Assembly (NCBI GenBank): GCA_946811695.1
Contig: OX328123.1
Location: 40,455,764 to 40,519,763 of the forward strand
Length of the DNA: 64,000 nt
Direction of reading: 5' to 3'
DNA from: Gonocerus acuteangulatus
Lineage: Eukaryota; Arthropoda; Insecta; Hemiptera; Coreidae
Positions 33,240 through 44,723 of the stretch are shown here, piece after piece. The notes beneath the pieces are model-generated. The model did no database searches and was not told the origin of the DNA. It worked only from the letters and a program-made list of their open reading frames with translations. The position numbers were made by a program, and so were the translations under genes. The first letter of the stretch is position 1; every line of letters begins with the position of its first letter.

Positions 33240-33680
33240 CAGAAGACAGGAGATGGAGGTCGCCTACAAGCCGCTAAAGAATATTGGGGATTGGATTAGC
33301 AAAAGAAAGAACAAGCAGCGGTTAGAAGACCAGGGAGAATACCTTCTACCGTGCGACTGTGGGAAGGACAACACGCTTCAGGTTATAGGCTAAGACGCAC
33401 CAAAACCACTGCGGTAAGAACACTCGGAGGAGAGTGACCAAGCACGTCCTGTTCGACAAGCCAAGACCCTAGCGAAGGAAGACAGAGAGGCAAGGAGACT
33501 CAACAGGGAGACGATCGACAAGCATCAGGCCCACTTCAATAGAGAAGAAGGTCACATCCTGTCCAACACATGGCGGCCAATCCTGAAGTGGATAGAACAG
33601 AAGCCACTCATGCATGCCCATCAGCACCCCGAACCTATAATGTTATTGGCCACCATAATCCCCGACCAAGACGGATAAGG
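33240..33680 (+). pseudogene. Penelope-like element, decayed GIY-YIG C-terminal region
   Basis: Plus-strand fragments in shifting frames: VAYKPLKNIGDWISKRKNKQ, then GEYLLPCDCGK (compare the [GV]-Y-x-IPC-x-CG start of PLE GIY-YIG domains), then LAKEDREARRLNRETIDKH, FNREEGHILSNTWRPIL. The FNRExGxxLSxxWxPxL ending is typical of Poseidon/Penelope-group PLEs and absent from the two PLEs at 40.6 and 62 kb, so this is a different lineage. Stops and a short lost segment around YIG make it inactive. It terminates near 33680 with no obvious tail. Confidence 0.6.
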
Positions 33681-34601
33681 AGGGCCCAAACCGAGGATGG
33701 CCTCATTCCCTTGCCAACTCAGCGAGGACGAATTTGACTTACATAATTAGGTGGGGGGGGGGGGGGATTTGGCCATTTTTGTCGATGCAAGGACTCGATC
33801 CTGTAGTAAGTTACAAGAAGATTTTTCCTCTATGTGGATGGAGTAAACGCGATAAAATTGTTAGGAGAATATATGGTCGACCATCTCATGCGAGAATGTA
33901 ACCTCGGGTTCAAAGCTTCTCATGGATTCATCGAATTGTCACAGAATCGTGATAGGTCGTTCAACCATCTTGCTTTACAACTGGCAGAGGATAAGCAATG
34001 TTTTAGTAGCAATCTCTGTATTTATAGCTCCAGGTATCAACAGCATTGTTGTGTTTGGTAAAGAAATATTTGCTTCAATAGAATTGTTTTTGCAAATTTT
34101 TTGGATGCGTTCTTTATAAAAACCTCAACTTATTCATGAATATCGGCCAACACTAATGCAGCGAACTTTCAGCAACTAATATTCTCCATTGTTATAAAAC
34201 GGTAAAGGAGCGCTTAAAACAAAGAGATCTTTACCCACTATCCGTATCTACTGGCTCACTGGGTTACAGGTTTTTTTTTTGTTTTTGTTTTTTTTCTGTG
34301 GAACAGCATCGAGACAAATTTGCTTAATTAGGCTTGACTTTTAATAGGTAATTTGCCATGGGGAGTCGAATTATACTCGTACAACTTTTAAGGCGGTAAC
34401 TACGTTTTAAAGAATATTCAGAAAAATAAATTTGTCGATCGGGTACTAAAAACGCTGCAATATCATGAGATTCATTGTTCATGTGCCCCAAATTCACCAA
34501 AACTAAGGTATATACATTTTTGTTATGTTAGGAGTACGGGAAACATTATTAAAGGAAAATATTTCCTTTACAGAACTGAACTTTTTTTATTAAGTGGAAG
34601 A
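33681..34601. other. Unassigned sequence with G-run and T-run
   Basis: A G-run lies at 33752-33766 and a T-rich run at 34269-34297. Short frames at 33834-34119 overlap and show no motifs. Confidence 0.4.
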
Positions 34602-34955
34602 CATGGGCGTATATAGATGGCCTCCCGGAATTTTGATTTAATCGGTAAAAATGAGTCATAAAAACATTAGAAATGAATTAAATAAAATCACTTAGTTCAG
34701 ATTTGTTTGGTGTAACAATAGCCACCTTTTTTTTTTTGTTTTTCTTGTTTAACGGCGTATCAACAATTAGGCTATTAACGCCGGGCTATCTACAGGTTGC
34801 CAGCCTTTTTATAATACCAACAGCACGTGGTCGGTTACCCATTCATAGGGGCATGATGGGAAATGGCTACCTATTCCAAGTTCTAGATTGTTAGTATCCC
34901 ATACCCCCAAATGCCCCCCCCCGAAATTATTTCGTATATACGTCCATGGTAGAAG
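34602..34955. mobile_element. Short DNA-transposon-like repeat, copy 2, with nested SINE tail
   Basis: Blocks GGGCGTATATAG, AATTAAATAAAATCACTTAG, GTTCTAGATTGTTAGTATCC, C-run and TATATACGTCCATG match copy 1 at 2139-2364. Relative to that copy there is an extra segment at about 34722-34868. It begins with a T-run and continues AACGGCGTATCAACAATTAG, like the 3' end of the tRNA-derived SINE families on the minus strand, so a SINE fragment appears to be inserted. Confidence 0.6.
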
Positions 34956-36564
34956 GTGATCATCGGAAAGGCTAAAACGTTACTTACAAAATATGTTTGG
35001 TATAAATGTCGATAGGAACACCTCCTTCTGGGTAAATGGCTTGATGTATCAGATGTGTAGAATATTGTAAGTGAATCATTAGAATTTATCATCTAAGCTT
35101 TCCAAATCACGTCTGATTTAATCGGTGAATAGAACCACACTAAGCAGACGCCGCTCTTCTCTGAATGTCGCATTAACAGGTGCTATAAAGAATTATGATA
35201 TTATCACTGTTTGCATATCGAAGATCCCCAATTACTGGATAATGCATTTTCAATTACACACACACAGTTATTATTGGCCTAACTTATTTAGGCTAATGTG
35301 AAAGCCAGTAGTGACACCGAAGCAATGAATCACTTCACAACTGTGTACTAGAGCCGCTTTGTAATTGATTTGATTACATAATTTGTGGTATGGCCTATAA
35401 TTAATGCTAGTTGACTAAACACAATAATTATAAGATGGCTATCAGAGAGAGAGGGGATTGTGTAAGCTATTAATGTAGTATGTATTCAGAGATGATGTAC
35501 AAGCACCTACTAACTCACTCCCATCACTACCTCTTCTCTAACTAGGTTAGTATCTACAATCCTTACCTCGCTCAGTCATCGCCTTTTATATCACCATGAT
35601 TCTAACTTCATTAAATCTTATATCAGTTATCTCTAACCCTTATTTACAGTTATATTGGTAAAAATGCAGTTTCCAGCCCTCCAAACCGATTTCTTTCAAA
35701 CTTTGCACAATAACGTATTTTGATGCACTAAACACGAATACGATAAAAAAAAAAACGTCGGATTTATCTAGAAAAGAAGTTATTAAGCACATAAGTTCCC
35801 TGTTGTGCAATTTATGTGAGCTAATGTAAACAACTAAATTTGTGACGACTTTAAAGCACAAATGACGACTTTAAGGCATACATGCTATGCATTTCCGCCC
35901 GCTACGCTCGCTCAAGAAGATAACAAAACTAATTGTGCTATTTTCTTCTTTTTTAGAGTTTTTAGAATCTAGGCAAGAAAGAAAATCTAACAGCACTGAC
36001 CAACCCATAATGATTTCAATTATTTAAATCACCGCCATTTCACAATAACGTTTCGGCCTTCGGGTTATTTTCAAATTCCTAAAACCAGCAGCCTCTTTAA
36101 TAAACATTGTATTCTAGGCCTAGTCATTCTGGCACAGCCATATTGGACTGATTTATATCTACTAAATAAATGTTTAATGTTTAGTTGTTGAAAAATGTGT
36201 CAATAAGCCCTGAATGTTATTGTAAAATGTAGGTGATATATAGAAATGAAATATTTCTGGTTTGAGGTGTTGATCATTACAAGGAGTTTTAATTAAACTT
36301 GACCTCAGAATTTTCTTTCGGATGAAAGAAGGATATAAAAATCCAACGTATATTTAATTATAACTAAGCATACTAAAGGAAACAGCCATAAACAGTGGAA
36401 ATAGTGAAATAAATAAAAAATTATAAACAAATTTCCTAAATGACAATTTATTGAAAGACTGAATTATTATGTATTATGTGTAATTGTAGATATTTTAATA
36501 GATAATATATATTGTTTATATTGACTTTTAATCCATTTTGATTTATTTTTAGGAACAATAAAGG
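34956..36564. other. Unassigned sequence; degenerate hammerhead-like patch at 36036-36085
   Basis: On the minus strand near 36050 the order TTTGAAAATAACCCGAAGG, CCGAAACGTTA resembles helix II plus GAAACGT of hammerhead-like repeats, but the CUGANGA core is not intact (TGAAAAT). No gene was recognised. Confidence 0.4.
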
Positions 36565-36660
36565 AATGAAACCACGTTCAATGCACCGGTTCTCGTTGAT
36601 CACCCAAGTTAAGCAACGTCGGGCGTGGCCAGTACCTGAATGGTTGACCAACCACGTGCA
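36565..36660 (+). pseudogene. 5S rRNA-derived sequence, truncated
   Basis: ACCACGTTCAATGCACCGG, TTCTCGTTGATCACCCAAG, TTAAGCAACGTCGGGCGTGG, CCAGTACCTGAATGG follow the 5S rRNA order, including the internal promoter region. The first ~15 nt and the last ~25 nt (helix I strands) are missing or replaced, so it is not a functional 5S gene. It abuts a HINE-like 3' end at 36664. It may be the head of a 5S-derived SINE. Confidence 0.8.
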
Positions 36661-36663
36661 TTA

Positions 36664-36882
36664 TAAAAAGTCCGACTCGCAGGAACTACAGCATCTTAGC
36701 GCGGTTCCGTTCTTATCCCTAGACTCATTTAGAATGATTAAAATAGAAGCTGTTATTATTTTGGGTCCACATTTCTAGAAAGGTCTTGATTTACGATCTT
36801 ACCTGGATGGGTCGGCCAACCCTCCCTAGGAAGGACCCCGCTAGGCAGTTGAAAAGCTATATCTTGGAAATCCATATCTCTA

Positions 36883-36941
<59 letters not shown>

Positions 36942-37216
36942 TTATTCGAAAATTACACAATACATCCAGTATTTTTTATAATTATTTTGTTCTTGATTAC
37001 ATGTCTTGAAAGACCGATAGGGAAAAAGGCCAATTGGCCACCAAACCTATTGTCTTGAAATTTTAAAACAAGTTACATTTACTCTTAAAGTAGCTATTTA
37101 CAATCTCTCTAACATTAAATTGCTTATCTTATTTTTCTTAACCTGATTTATTATTAAATACATTATCCAACTATAAGCAATTAAAAAATAACAAGGAATA
37201 AAAACAGACAAAAAAA
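36664..37216 (-). mobile_element. HINE-like element, 3' part, cut by the next copy
   Basis: On the minus strand it ends with the family hairpin and GCGAGTCGGACTTTTT. Inside are AATAATAACAGCTTC-type sequence (empty site of the insertion seen at 12279), CCCTAGGAAGG blocks, and a TA run (36891-36938). Its sequence breaks off at about 37216, exactly where the 3' end of the next copy begins, so one copy is inserted into or directly behind the other. Confidence 0.75.
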
Positions 37217-38341
37217 GTCCGTCTCGCAGGAACTGCACCATCTTAGCGCTGTTCCGTTAATATCCCTAGTCTAATTTGGAAAGATTAAAATAGAAGCAGT
37301 TATTATTTTGGTTCCACCAGTCTTCTTTCTTTTTTTTTTAATTAATTATTATAACGGCGTGTCAAACCTTAAGGTCACTAACGCCATTCCTGTGTGTAGT
37401 AAAGTCTTGAAAGGTCTTGAAAGGTCATGATATACGATCTTACCTGGAAGGGTCGGCTAACACTAGGTCCCGCTAGTTACAAGGTCTTGGAATCTTGGAA
37501 ATCTATATTTCTAACAATAAATTGTTTTTGTTATTTTACTTAACTATTTTTATTGTCAAATACATTATCCAACTATAAGCAATTAAAAAATAACAAGGAA
37601 TAAAACAGACAAAAAGAACCGTTCGAATAAACGAAATCAATTAATTTAAAGTTTTAAGCACTTATTTCTCCGATTGACATCGCCTAATGAAAAAACTTTC
37701 TTCAGAACCTTTTTTGTAGAGCATTTAGTAAGCTTCCGAATGCAAATCTTCCGCTTCACAAGATTGTCAACGGTTTTCGAGATACTAACGAAAGTATACA
37801 AAGTTACCAAAACTTTTTTTGTCTGTTAATAAAATATTTTATTCTAACCCTTCCTTTACTCTAAACGTAACAAAAATTTCAACATATTAGTGTTGATGAA
37901 TTTCGAAAATGCAGTAAATGTTTCAACGGCATCCCATAATTCTAAGTACCAAAATCAAAGACAAACAACCCTCCCTAGGAAGGACGCTAGGCAGTTGAAA
38001 GCTATATCTTGGAAATCCATATCTCTAACATTAAATTGTTTTTCTTATTTTTCTTAACCTGTTTTATTTTCAAATACATTATCCAACTATGAGCAATTAA
38101 AAAATAACAAGGAATAAAAAACAGGCAAAAAGAACATTTCGAATAAGCGAAATCAATTACTTTAAAGTTTTAAGCTCTTATTTCTTCGATTGACATCGCC
38201 TAATCAAAACTTTCATTAGAACCTTTTTTTTAGAGCATTTAATAAGCTTTCTAATGGTATTCTTCTGTTTACCAAGATTCTCAACCTTTTTCGAGATATT
38301 AGGGAAAGTAAACAAAGTTAATAGAACTTTTATGTCTGTTA

Positions 38342-38552
38342 TTTATTTATTTAAATTTTAACGTCCATTTATTATTAACTACGAATTTTTGGACGGGTTA
38401 TCTATAGGTTACCACCCTTTTCTAGCCAGGATAGGGGTGATGCCTTTTCTTTTTTCGAAAGAATAGCCACCAACCCTAGTGGGAATCGAACCCACGACCT
38501 TTGGCATGGAGTGTTAAGAGCTCACGCCTTAACCCTCACGGCTACCGGGTCT
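38342..38552 (-). mobile_element. tRNA-derived SINE (Lys-like) with target duplication
   Basis: On the minus strand: AGAGACCCGGTAGCCGTGAG, the CTCTTAACACTCC anticodon region, CGTGGGTTCGATTCCCAC, body, (TAAA)n. It closely matches 10312-10530. TTATGTCTGTTA flanks both sides (38330-38341 and 38553-38564), a 12-bp target duplication. It interrupts the HINE-like element, so the HINE is older. Confidence 0.9.
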
Positions 38553-38977
38553 CTTATGTCTGTTAATAAAACATTTTATTCTAACCCTTCCTTAACTCCA
38601 AACGTAACCAAAATTTCAACATATTAGTTTTTATGAAAGTAGAACATTCAGAAAATGTTTCAACTGAATCCCATGATTCTAAGTACACAAACCAAAAACG
38701 CTATTCAAAAATTATTTTTCCAATTTTCTCGAAAACGGTTAAAGCTATCGCCTTGAAAATGGTTTCATTCGTTTTCCTTTCCCAAGAAGCCTATAAAACG
38801 AGTACTTACAAGCATATGAACTGAAAAACGTAAGAGTTACGATTTTTTTACGCGAATTGGCCCTAAACGCCATCTTCCAGTGGGCGGATTTTGCTGGTTA
38901 ACGAACTTGACCTTTCAAATTGGGCGACGGATTTTTTTACCATATTTCATCAAAATCGGACTATTAGGGTCCGATAT

Positions 38978-39111
<134 letters not shown>

Positions 39112-39245
39112 TTGAGCCACCGTCATTTTCGGTCTCTAGGGGTTCTGAAACGCAAAATTTTCTAGTCGGCACTTCCGGATTGTTTCATGAGATCAACCTT
39201 ATAAGCGGGGTTCCTCCCTATGAAGGGAGGGAGGAACCGCGCTAA

Positions 39246-39996
39246 TGGCGGCAACCTATAGATAGCCCGGCGTTAATAGCCCAAGAGTTGATAAGCCGAT
39301 AAACACAAAACATTATAATAAAAAAACGAATAAAATAAAATATTGCAAAAACTGTAATAGATAACAGTGATGATACAGCTATCAGGAGTGCTATGCTTCT
39401 TTTACTCCTGCCAAAAAAATATAATAAATGATAATTTCGTTAGGGGGTAAATCCTTCTACCAATGGGCCGATTTTGTTGTTAAACGAACCTGCTCAGCCG
39501 TTTCTTGTGGAAGTGCTATATCGAAGGAACAAGAATTATGGCCGCTGTCGTGTTAATATATACATGATTCTTGCCCAACTAAAGATGAAGAGATTACTTG
39601 AAAATAAATGAAAATGGCCCATAAGGCGGGGGTCAGCCTGGAGCCAAATTACATTTTTTTTAATCATTGTCACCTAAAATAAAAATTTGATTGTTTTTCT
39701 CATTTATAGAAAAATAAGCTTTATAGTATTCGAGAGAAATACTGATAGACAAAATTAGCTAATTATCAGAGAAGAATTTTTAAAACTTTTGAATTACCTA
39801 ACTGTTTTAAAATAATTAAAAAGGCCTAATCGTTAAATATTTATTTATGCAGCTCCTGAGTGATGGTCATTTGTTTTTGTTTTTTACAATACATGTTCTT
39901 CTTTGCTTGGGCGTGATATGTGCCGAGTTTCGGTACAAGGAAATAAAAATAACGGCCTGAATTTAGTTCATTTTTACTACAGAGCTTCTTTCTTTA

Positions 39997-40067
<71 letters not shown>

Positions 40068-40219
40068 CCTCAGCCATAGTAACCCTATGGTAGAGCCGTT
40101 TATTACTTAAAGTGTGTCCCATATCTTTTGATACACTGCACGCATGTCTTTACATAGATAAAGCGAGTATACCTTGTTAATAATATTTAAATAATAATAT
40201 ATATATATATATATATTTT
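39246..40219. other. Unassigned sequence with TA and poly(T) tracts
   Basis: Starts with a SINE-tail-like fragment (CTATAGATAGCCCGGCGTTA at 39251). Includes a 'GGCCGATTTTGTTGTTAAAC' piece of the arthropod-type repeat (39470-39560), TA at 39999-40018 and about 50 T at 40018-40067. Confidence 0.5.
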
Positions 40220-40314
40220 TTTTTTTTTATCACTTTTTCTTGTTTCTTTTTCTGGCAGGGGGTCAATAAAGTAGTACACACTTATTCCTTTAACTACTTT
40301 ATTTTGTATGTTTC

Positions 40315-40354
40315 GCCCGACATGTTTCGTGCCTTTTCGCACCTCTTCAGGGGC
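40315..40354 (-). ncRNA. Hammerhead ribozyme motif at PLE 3' end
   Basis: On the minus strand: GCCC, CTGAAGA, extra G, helix II GTGC/GCAC with GAAAAG loop, GAA, palindromic ACATGT, C, GGGC. The outer GCCC/GGGC pair forms helix I, and the conserved core is complete, with predicted cleavage after the C. Hammerhead motifs at PLE termini are established (Cervera and De la Peña), with short palindromic helix III suggesting activity as dimers. One extra base sits between the core A9 and helix II. Confidence 0.8.
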
Positions 40355-40630
40355 TTTCCTATTCAACAATAATTTTTGTAAATCTCAAACTTATAATTTT
40401 TGTATACCAATAGTATATCTATCCTTTCCTTAAATAAATTTACATATGAACATATAATATTTTATCTTAATCTTAATCCTACCTTATCAGGAAGTCCTCT
40501 CGTCGTGTTGTCTAGCTTGAGTCAGGCGTAATACTGAAAAATCATCTGTGGTAATGAATATGGCTGGTTTGTATCGATTTTTTAGCTATTTCAAAGGTAT
40601 CGATTATTGGTAAAAAGGTTTTCGTGAGAT

Positions 40631-42026
40631 TTAATTTATAATGCTATGAAAAATTTGGTGCACATTCTTTAAATCTGTTTTTTTATTTATGGCGGTGTTT
40701 GAATTTTTAATTATATAGATATTTTCTTTGATTTTTCTTTTTAGTGTGTTCCTTTCTTTATTTAAAATGTGAACGTCCCTAAAATTAAAGTTATGTTTTA
40801 AAGTTAGTGCGTGTTCTGTCAATGTTGTCCTGTTTTCGTTTGTGTCTATGCTTTTTGCGTGTTGCACAATTCTCTTTTGCAAAAGCTGTGCCGATTCCCC
40901 AATGTAGCATGCGTTGCAATCGTTACATCGAATTTTGTATATATTGTTCTTTGTACTAGTTGGTTTAATTTTGTCCTTAATATTGCTAAAACTATTTTCA
41001 ATTTTGTTACCATATTTCCAACTTATTTTACCTACGTCTTTACATATTTGTTTAAGTCTATTGTCTATTGAAGGATGGTAATGAAAAGTAAAATATCGAT
41101 TTATTTCATTCAAATCTTTGTCATTTGCTTTATTATAACCTGTTTTCTCTTTTGTAGAAATAAATGCTCATTCAAAGCTATTTGCTTATTTAAATTCGTA
41201 TTTTTCATAAAGAATTTTTGAATACTTGTCTGTAATAACTTTTGCTTTTTCTGTGATTCAGGAGGATTATCGTTTTGATCTCGTTTGCGCTTGTTTTTAT
41301 TTTCAGTATCTTTATTAAGCAAATCTGAAACTAATTTAATTTTTTTAGGTGGCTTTGATGCTATGATAGTATCAGAGTTTTTTCTTTTCCTTCTGCATTC
41401 TATGTCATTAAAAAAGTCGTCAGATATGCTAAAAATTTCAGGTTTAAATTCATATTTGTCTTGCTTATTCGGAAGTTCAGTTGGTCTTTTTGTGTACAAT
41501 ATACGTTTCTCTGCCCTTTTTATTTGCTGCTCTATTAATGCTCTAGGATAGTTGTTTTCTTTAAACATTTTTCGCAATTTATTTTTTATTTCGCAAAAAT
41601 ACTTAGAGGAAGTTCTATGCAGAGCTGATAATGTCCGATTGTATAAAATATTCTTTTTAAATTTAAGCGGGTGATTGGAATAAAAATTAATCATTCTTGT
41701 TGAATGATACGTCTTTGGTTTCCATTTGTATTCAATAAAATTATCCACATTTCTGATTAGTTCCATGTCTAAAAAGTTTAATCTTTTATCAGCTTCCAAC
41801 TCTTTGGTAAATTGTATATTATTATATTTGTTGTTAAAAGTTTCTAAACGTTTATCCACTTCCTCTTCCTTTACACATAAAATAAGATCGTCTACATATC
41901 TGTACAAAAATTGAATCTTAATTGGAACCTCCGAAATGATTTCATTAAGAATCCAATTCATCACTATTCCACTAACAGCAATTGAGAGCGGGTTTCCCAT
42001 CTGAATTCCGTATAGTTGCTTATATA
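40631..42026 (-). pseudogene. PLE reverse transcriptase (palm/thumb), linker and GIY-YIG endonuclease
   Basis: Minus strand, N to C: GIQMGNPLS, FLYRYVDDLILCV (catalytic YVDD), LNFLDMEL, RTSSKYFCEIKNKLRKMFK thumb block. A Lys/Arg-rich linker (KPPKKIKL, KNKRKRDQ, SQKKQKLL) follows, with QTSIQKFF at 41209-41232, a PCNA-binding-type motif. A one-base frameshift near 41150 moves into a second frame with NNIYKIRC, CNACYIGESAQLLQKR (GIY-YIG) and ...NTLKRKIKENIYIIK, ending at 40631. PLEs use the reverse transcriptase to copy RNA primed at a nick made by GIY-YIG. The N-terminus and motif A are on the opposite strand, so the copy is dead. Confidence 0.88.
41209..41232 (-). other. PIP-box-like motif in PLE linker
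   Basis: Encodes QTSIQKFF, an exact fit to QxxIxxFF (PCNA-interacting peptide), preceded by the basic KKQKLL. The other PLE in the window has QSKIYDFF at the same place. LINE-1 ORF2p is known to use such a motif; for these PLEs the role is inferred. Confidence 0.7.
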
Positions 42027-42400
42027 TCCCCAATACAAAAATTAGCAAAAATGTTAGCAAACGATTTAAAACCATTTAGTGAAGATAACCCTTTCGATAT
42101 TATCAATGCGACGCATCTTATTGACAATTTAAAGAATACTAAGATTTTACCAGGTTTTAAATTACTCTCATTTGACGTTGTTAACATGTTTCCAAACATT
42201 CCAGTAAATTTGGCAATAAAAATCATTAGTAATAATTGGACGCAGATTGAAAAACATACTAAGATCAAAAATAAAGAGTTATTTATTGAAGAAATCAGTT
42301 TATGTTGTAAATTCGGGTACTTTCAATTCAATAAAAAGATATATAAGCAACTATACGGAATTCAGATGGGAAACCCGCTCTCAATTGCTGTTAGTGACGT
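42027..42400 (+). pseudogene. PLE reverse transcriptase fingers/palm, inverted 5' part
   Basis: Plus strand: PIQKLAKMLANDLKPF, FKLLSFDVVNMFPNIPVNLA (motif A, SFDV...NIP, with the first catalytic Asp), FGYFQFNKKIYKQLYG, IQMGNPLSIAVS (motif B). Then the similarity stops at 42400. It supplies exactly the polymerase segment missing from the minus-strand part, with a short overlap. No stop interrupts it. Confidence 0.88.
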
Positions 42401-43212
42401 TTTCTCCCTTATGGGCGAGAATTCGGAAAATCGTCATAGAACATTTTTTGTTCCCCTAAGGGTCCTCTATCATCCCTCACAATATGACTAGACATTTACG
42501 GGACACCCTGTATATACGGGAGTCAATTTCGGTACCTAATAGGTACGATCGAGGTTTTGTGAAATGTTTAACATTCTTTCGTGATGTGTAAAAGAGAATA
42601 AAAAAATACTTCTTGAAACGCCTTTATTGGGTGAACATTTTATTTCATAGTGGGTAAGTTGGACCTATTAAGAATCCTTCGTAAAGTAACATTCATAACT
42701 TGTATTTATAAAATGCCTAATTACTGTAGAGCGAGTGATAATAAGAAAGGGAGATAGTTGGTTAGTAAATAGTAACTAGCCATCAGTCACTTAGAGGGGA
42801 GTAGGTTTATCCAAGCCCCGGCAGATCCATTCATGAAACAGGTGTCTCGTAATGGCCTAGTCATTAGGTCTAGCTCAATCATGCCTCACTCCTCCACAAA
42901 TTGCCAGCTGAAATTGTTCCCCATTTATATCCACCATTCTATTTTTGTCTTCAAGTTCCTCTCAATGGAAGTGTGTACTCAGTTCATTAACAGCTTTTTA
43001 CAACTCTCGGGTAGGCTTGAAGCAGTATCAAAGCACCGGGTAGTGTTTAATCTCCACTTTTCATCTATGTGACGTATTTTTTTTTTGGCGGGTATTAAAG
43101 GAAAATGTGAGAATCTTTTTGGCCCGTTTGTTTCCTTCTATATGGGTACTTAAAATTATTTTGAGGTTCTAGTGTATTTTTTTTATTATAAATATTACAC
43201 AAGTCGACACTG
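42401..43212. other. Unassigned sequence
   Basis: No recognised gene or repeat. A 79-codon plus frame at 42833-43072 lacks motifs. Confidence 0.4.
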
Positions 43213-44270
43213 ATTTGGTAACACGGAAGTCAACCACCATTTTGGGGGGTTTCGGGTGTTCTGAATCCGAATCTTACATTAGTGTTTTCCCTACACATCA
43301 AGTTTTAAAAAGGCTTTTAAAAAAGGGCTTTTAAGTTGTTTTTGTATTTTATATTAATGATGAATCTTAAATTTTTTTCTGTCTACAGACATTTTTTTGG
43401 CATTCTGGTTTCTATAGTTTTTAATGTTTCTTGGGGTGGAGAATACGAACATTAAGTTGGATTTCTGATAAGTTGGTTCGTTTTCATAGAAATATACTTT
43501 TAACTCAAGAAACATGCAAAAATGCTGTAAAATGCCCATTTTTCACAACTTTAAATGAATTTTTTACAAAATATAAAATTGAAAGGAAAGATCTAATTCC
43601 GAATTTAAATTTCCTTCAAGAAACAGCTATTAGAATTTTCAAAATTACAAAAATGAATTGGTAAAAAAATAGTATCCTGTACGGGAGAAACAGGCTGATT
43701 CTCCGCCTACGGTAGGGCCCAGCTTCATCTTTCTTAATCCTCAACTAGGCATACTCCACATTCCATGCAAAATAAGTCAATAGTATTTTGTTGTCCTAAT
43801 TCTAATAATGTTAACTCTGCAAATTATTGTAACTCATAAAAAATTATTCTGCAGAGGTAAGGTAGTTAAAGTGAATAAAAAGGGGCTTTTTATGCTTTTA
43901 AAATGTAACGTTTGTTTAATGTACGTTTCTGTATGAGCGAATTAGGTATAACGTTACAACATTTTCTATTTATTATTATTATTAAATGATTATATAATAC
44001 TAAATTTATTAAAATTATATACCTAGTAATTCTAAAAATAATTTAATAACTTATTTTATATTTTGTAAAATAATCATTTAAAGTTCTGAAAAATGGGCAT
44101 TTTTGCATGTTTCTTTGGTTAAAAGAACATTTTTTATTATCATTATTATTTATTATCTTAAAAGCCCTATATTTTAAATACTTGACGTATAGGGAAAAAA
44201 CTAATGTCAGATTCGGATTCAGCACACCGAAAACCACCAAAATGGTGGTTCACTTCCGTGTTACTTCCAA
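43213..44270. mobile_element. Fold-back element with long interrupted arms, about 1.05 kb
   Basis: TAACACGGAAGTCAACCACC (43218) has its inverse near 44246-44265. AATCCGAATCTTACATTAGT has its inverse near 44201-44220. AAGAAACATGCAAAAATG (43508) and ACTTTAAATGA (43548) have inverses near 44095-44115 and 44076. The arms include gaps. The AGATTCGGATTCAGCACACC block has a weaker relative at 10219. It encodes no transposase. Confidence 0.7.
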
Positions 44271-44687
44271 AAAGTTGAAATTTATATACTTCTTGGCCGT
44301 TTTGTTAAATATTTCATAAATGGTTGGGAAAGTAGTAAGTGGAACGTATTCATTCGAAAGCTTAATAAATGTTCTACAAAAATAATCCTTATAACATTTT
44401 GGATAAGGCGATCTCAGTTGGAGGAATTACTGTTTAAAACGTCGAATGAGTTGGACTCATTTCACTGAACGTGTATGACCTCTGTTTTTCTCAGTTTTAT
44501 TTATTTATTGTCATGCTATTAAATGCGTTTAGTAATTTGTCAGTAAAAACAGGAAAGGTAATTAGAAAAATAGTTGTATTATTTGTTGTTGGTAAGCTGA
44601 GGTGGAGGAGTTAGTAATTTTCTGCTTAGAGTTAGCAACAGCCAATCTTCTGTGCATACAATCTCTGAAGCAATGTTTCTAGAGGTG

Positions 44688-44723
<36 letters not shown>

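Larger units (their letters stand above)
40220..42400. mobile_element. Penelope-like element with 5' inversion
   Basis: The 3' part is on the minus strand (42026 down to a hammerhead-bearing 3' end near 40260). The 5' part of the surviving reverse transcriptase is on the plus strand at 42027-42400. A segment of about 57 bp encoding IYKQLYGIQMGNPLSIAVS is present in both (41971-42027 and 42341-42398), so the parts overlap rather than being separated by a loss. This matches the inverted structures made by twin priming in target-primed retrotransposition. The N-terminal part of the protein is absent. Confidence 0.85.

Noticed and set aside
36036..36085. Hammerhead-like motif on the minus strand
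   Set aside because: Only GAAACGTTA and a weak helix II remain; the CUGANGA core is not intact.
42401..42491. Continuation of the PLE frame after 42400
   Set aside because: Similarity to reverse transcriptase stops abruptly after IAVS; the following residues are chance translation past the breakpoint.
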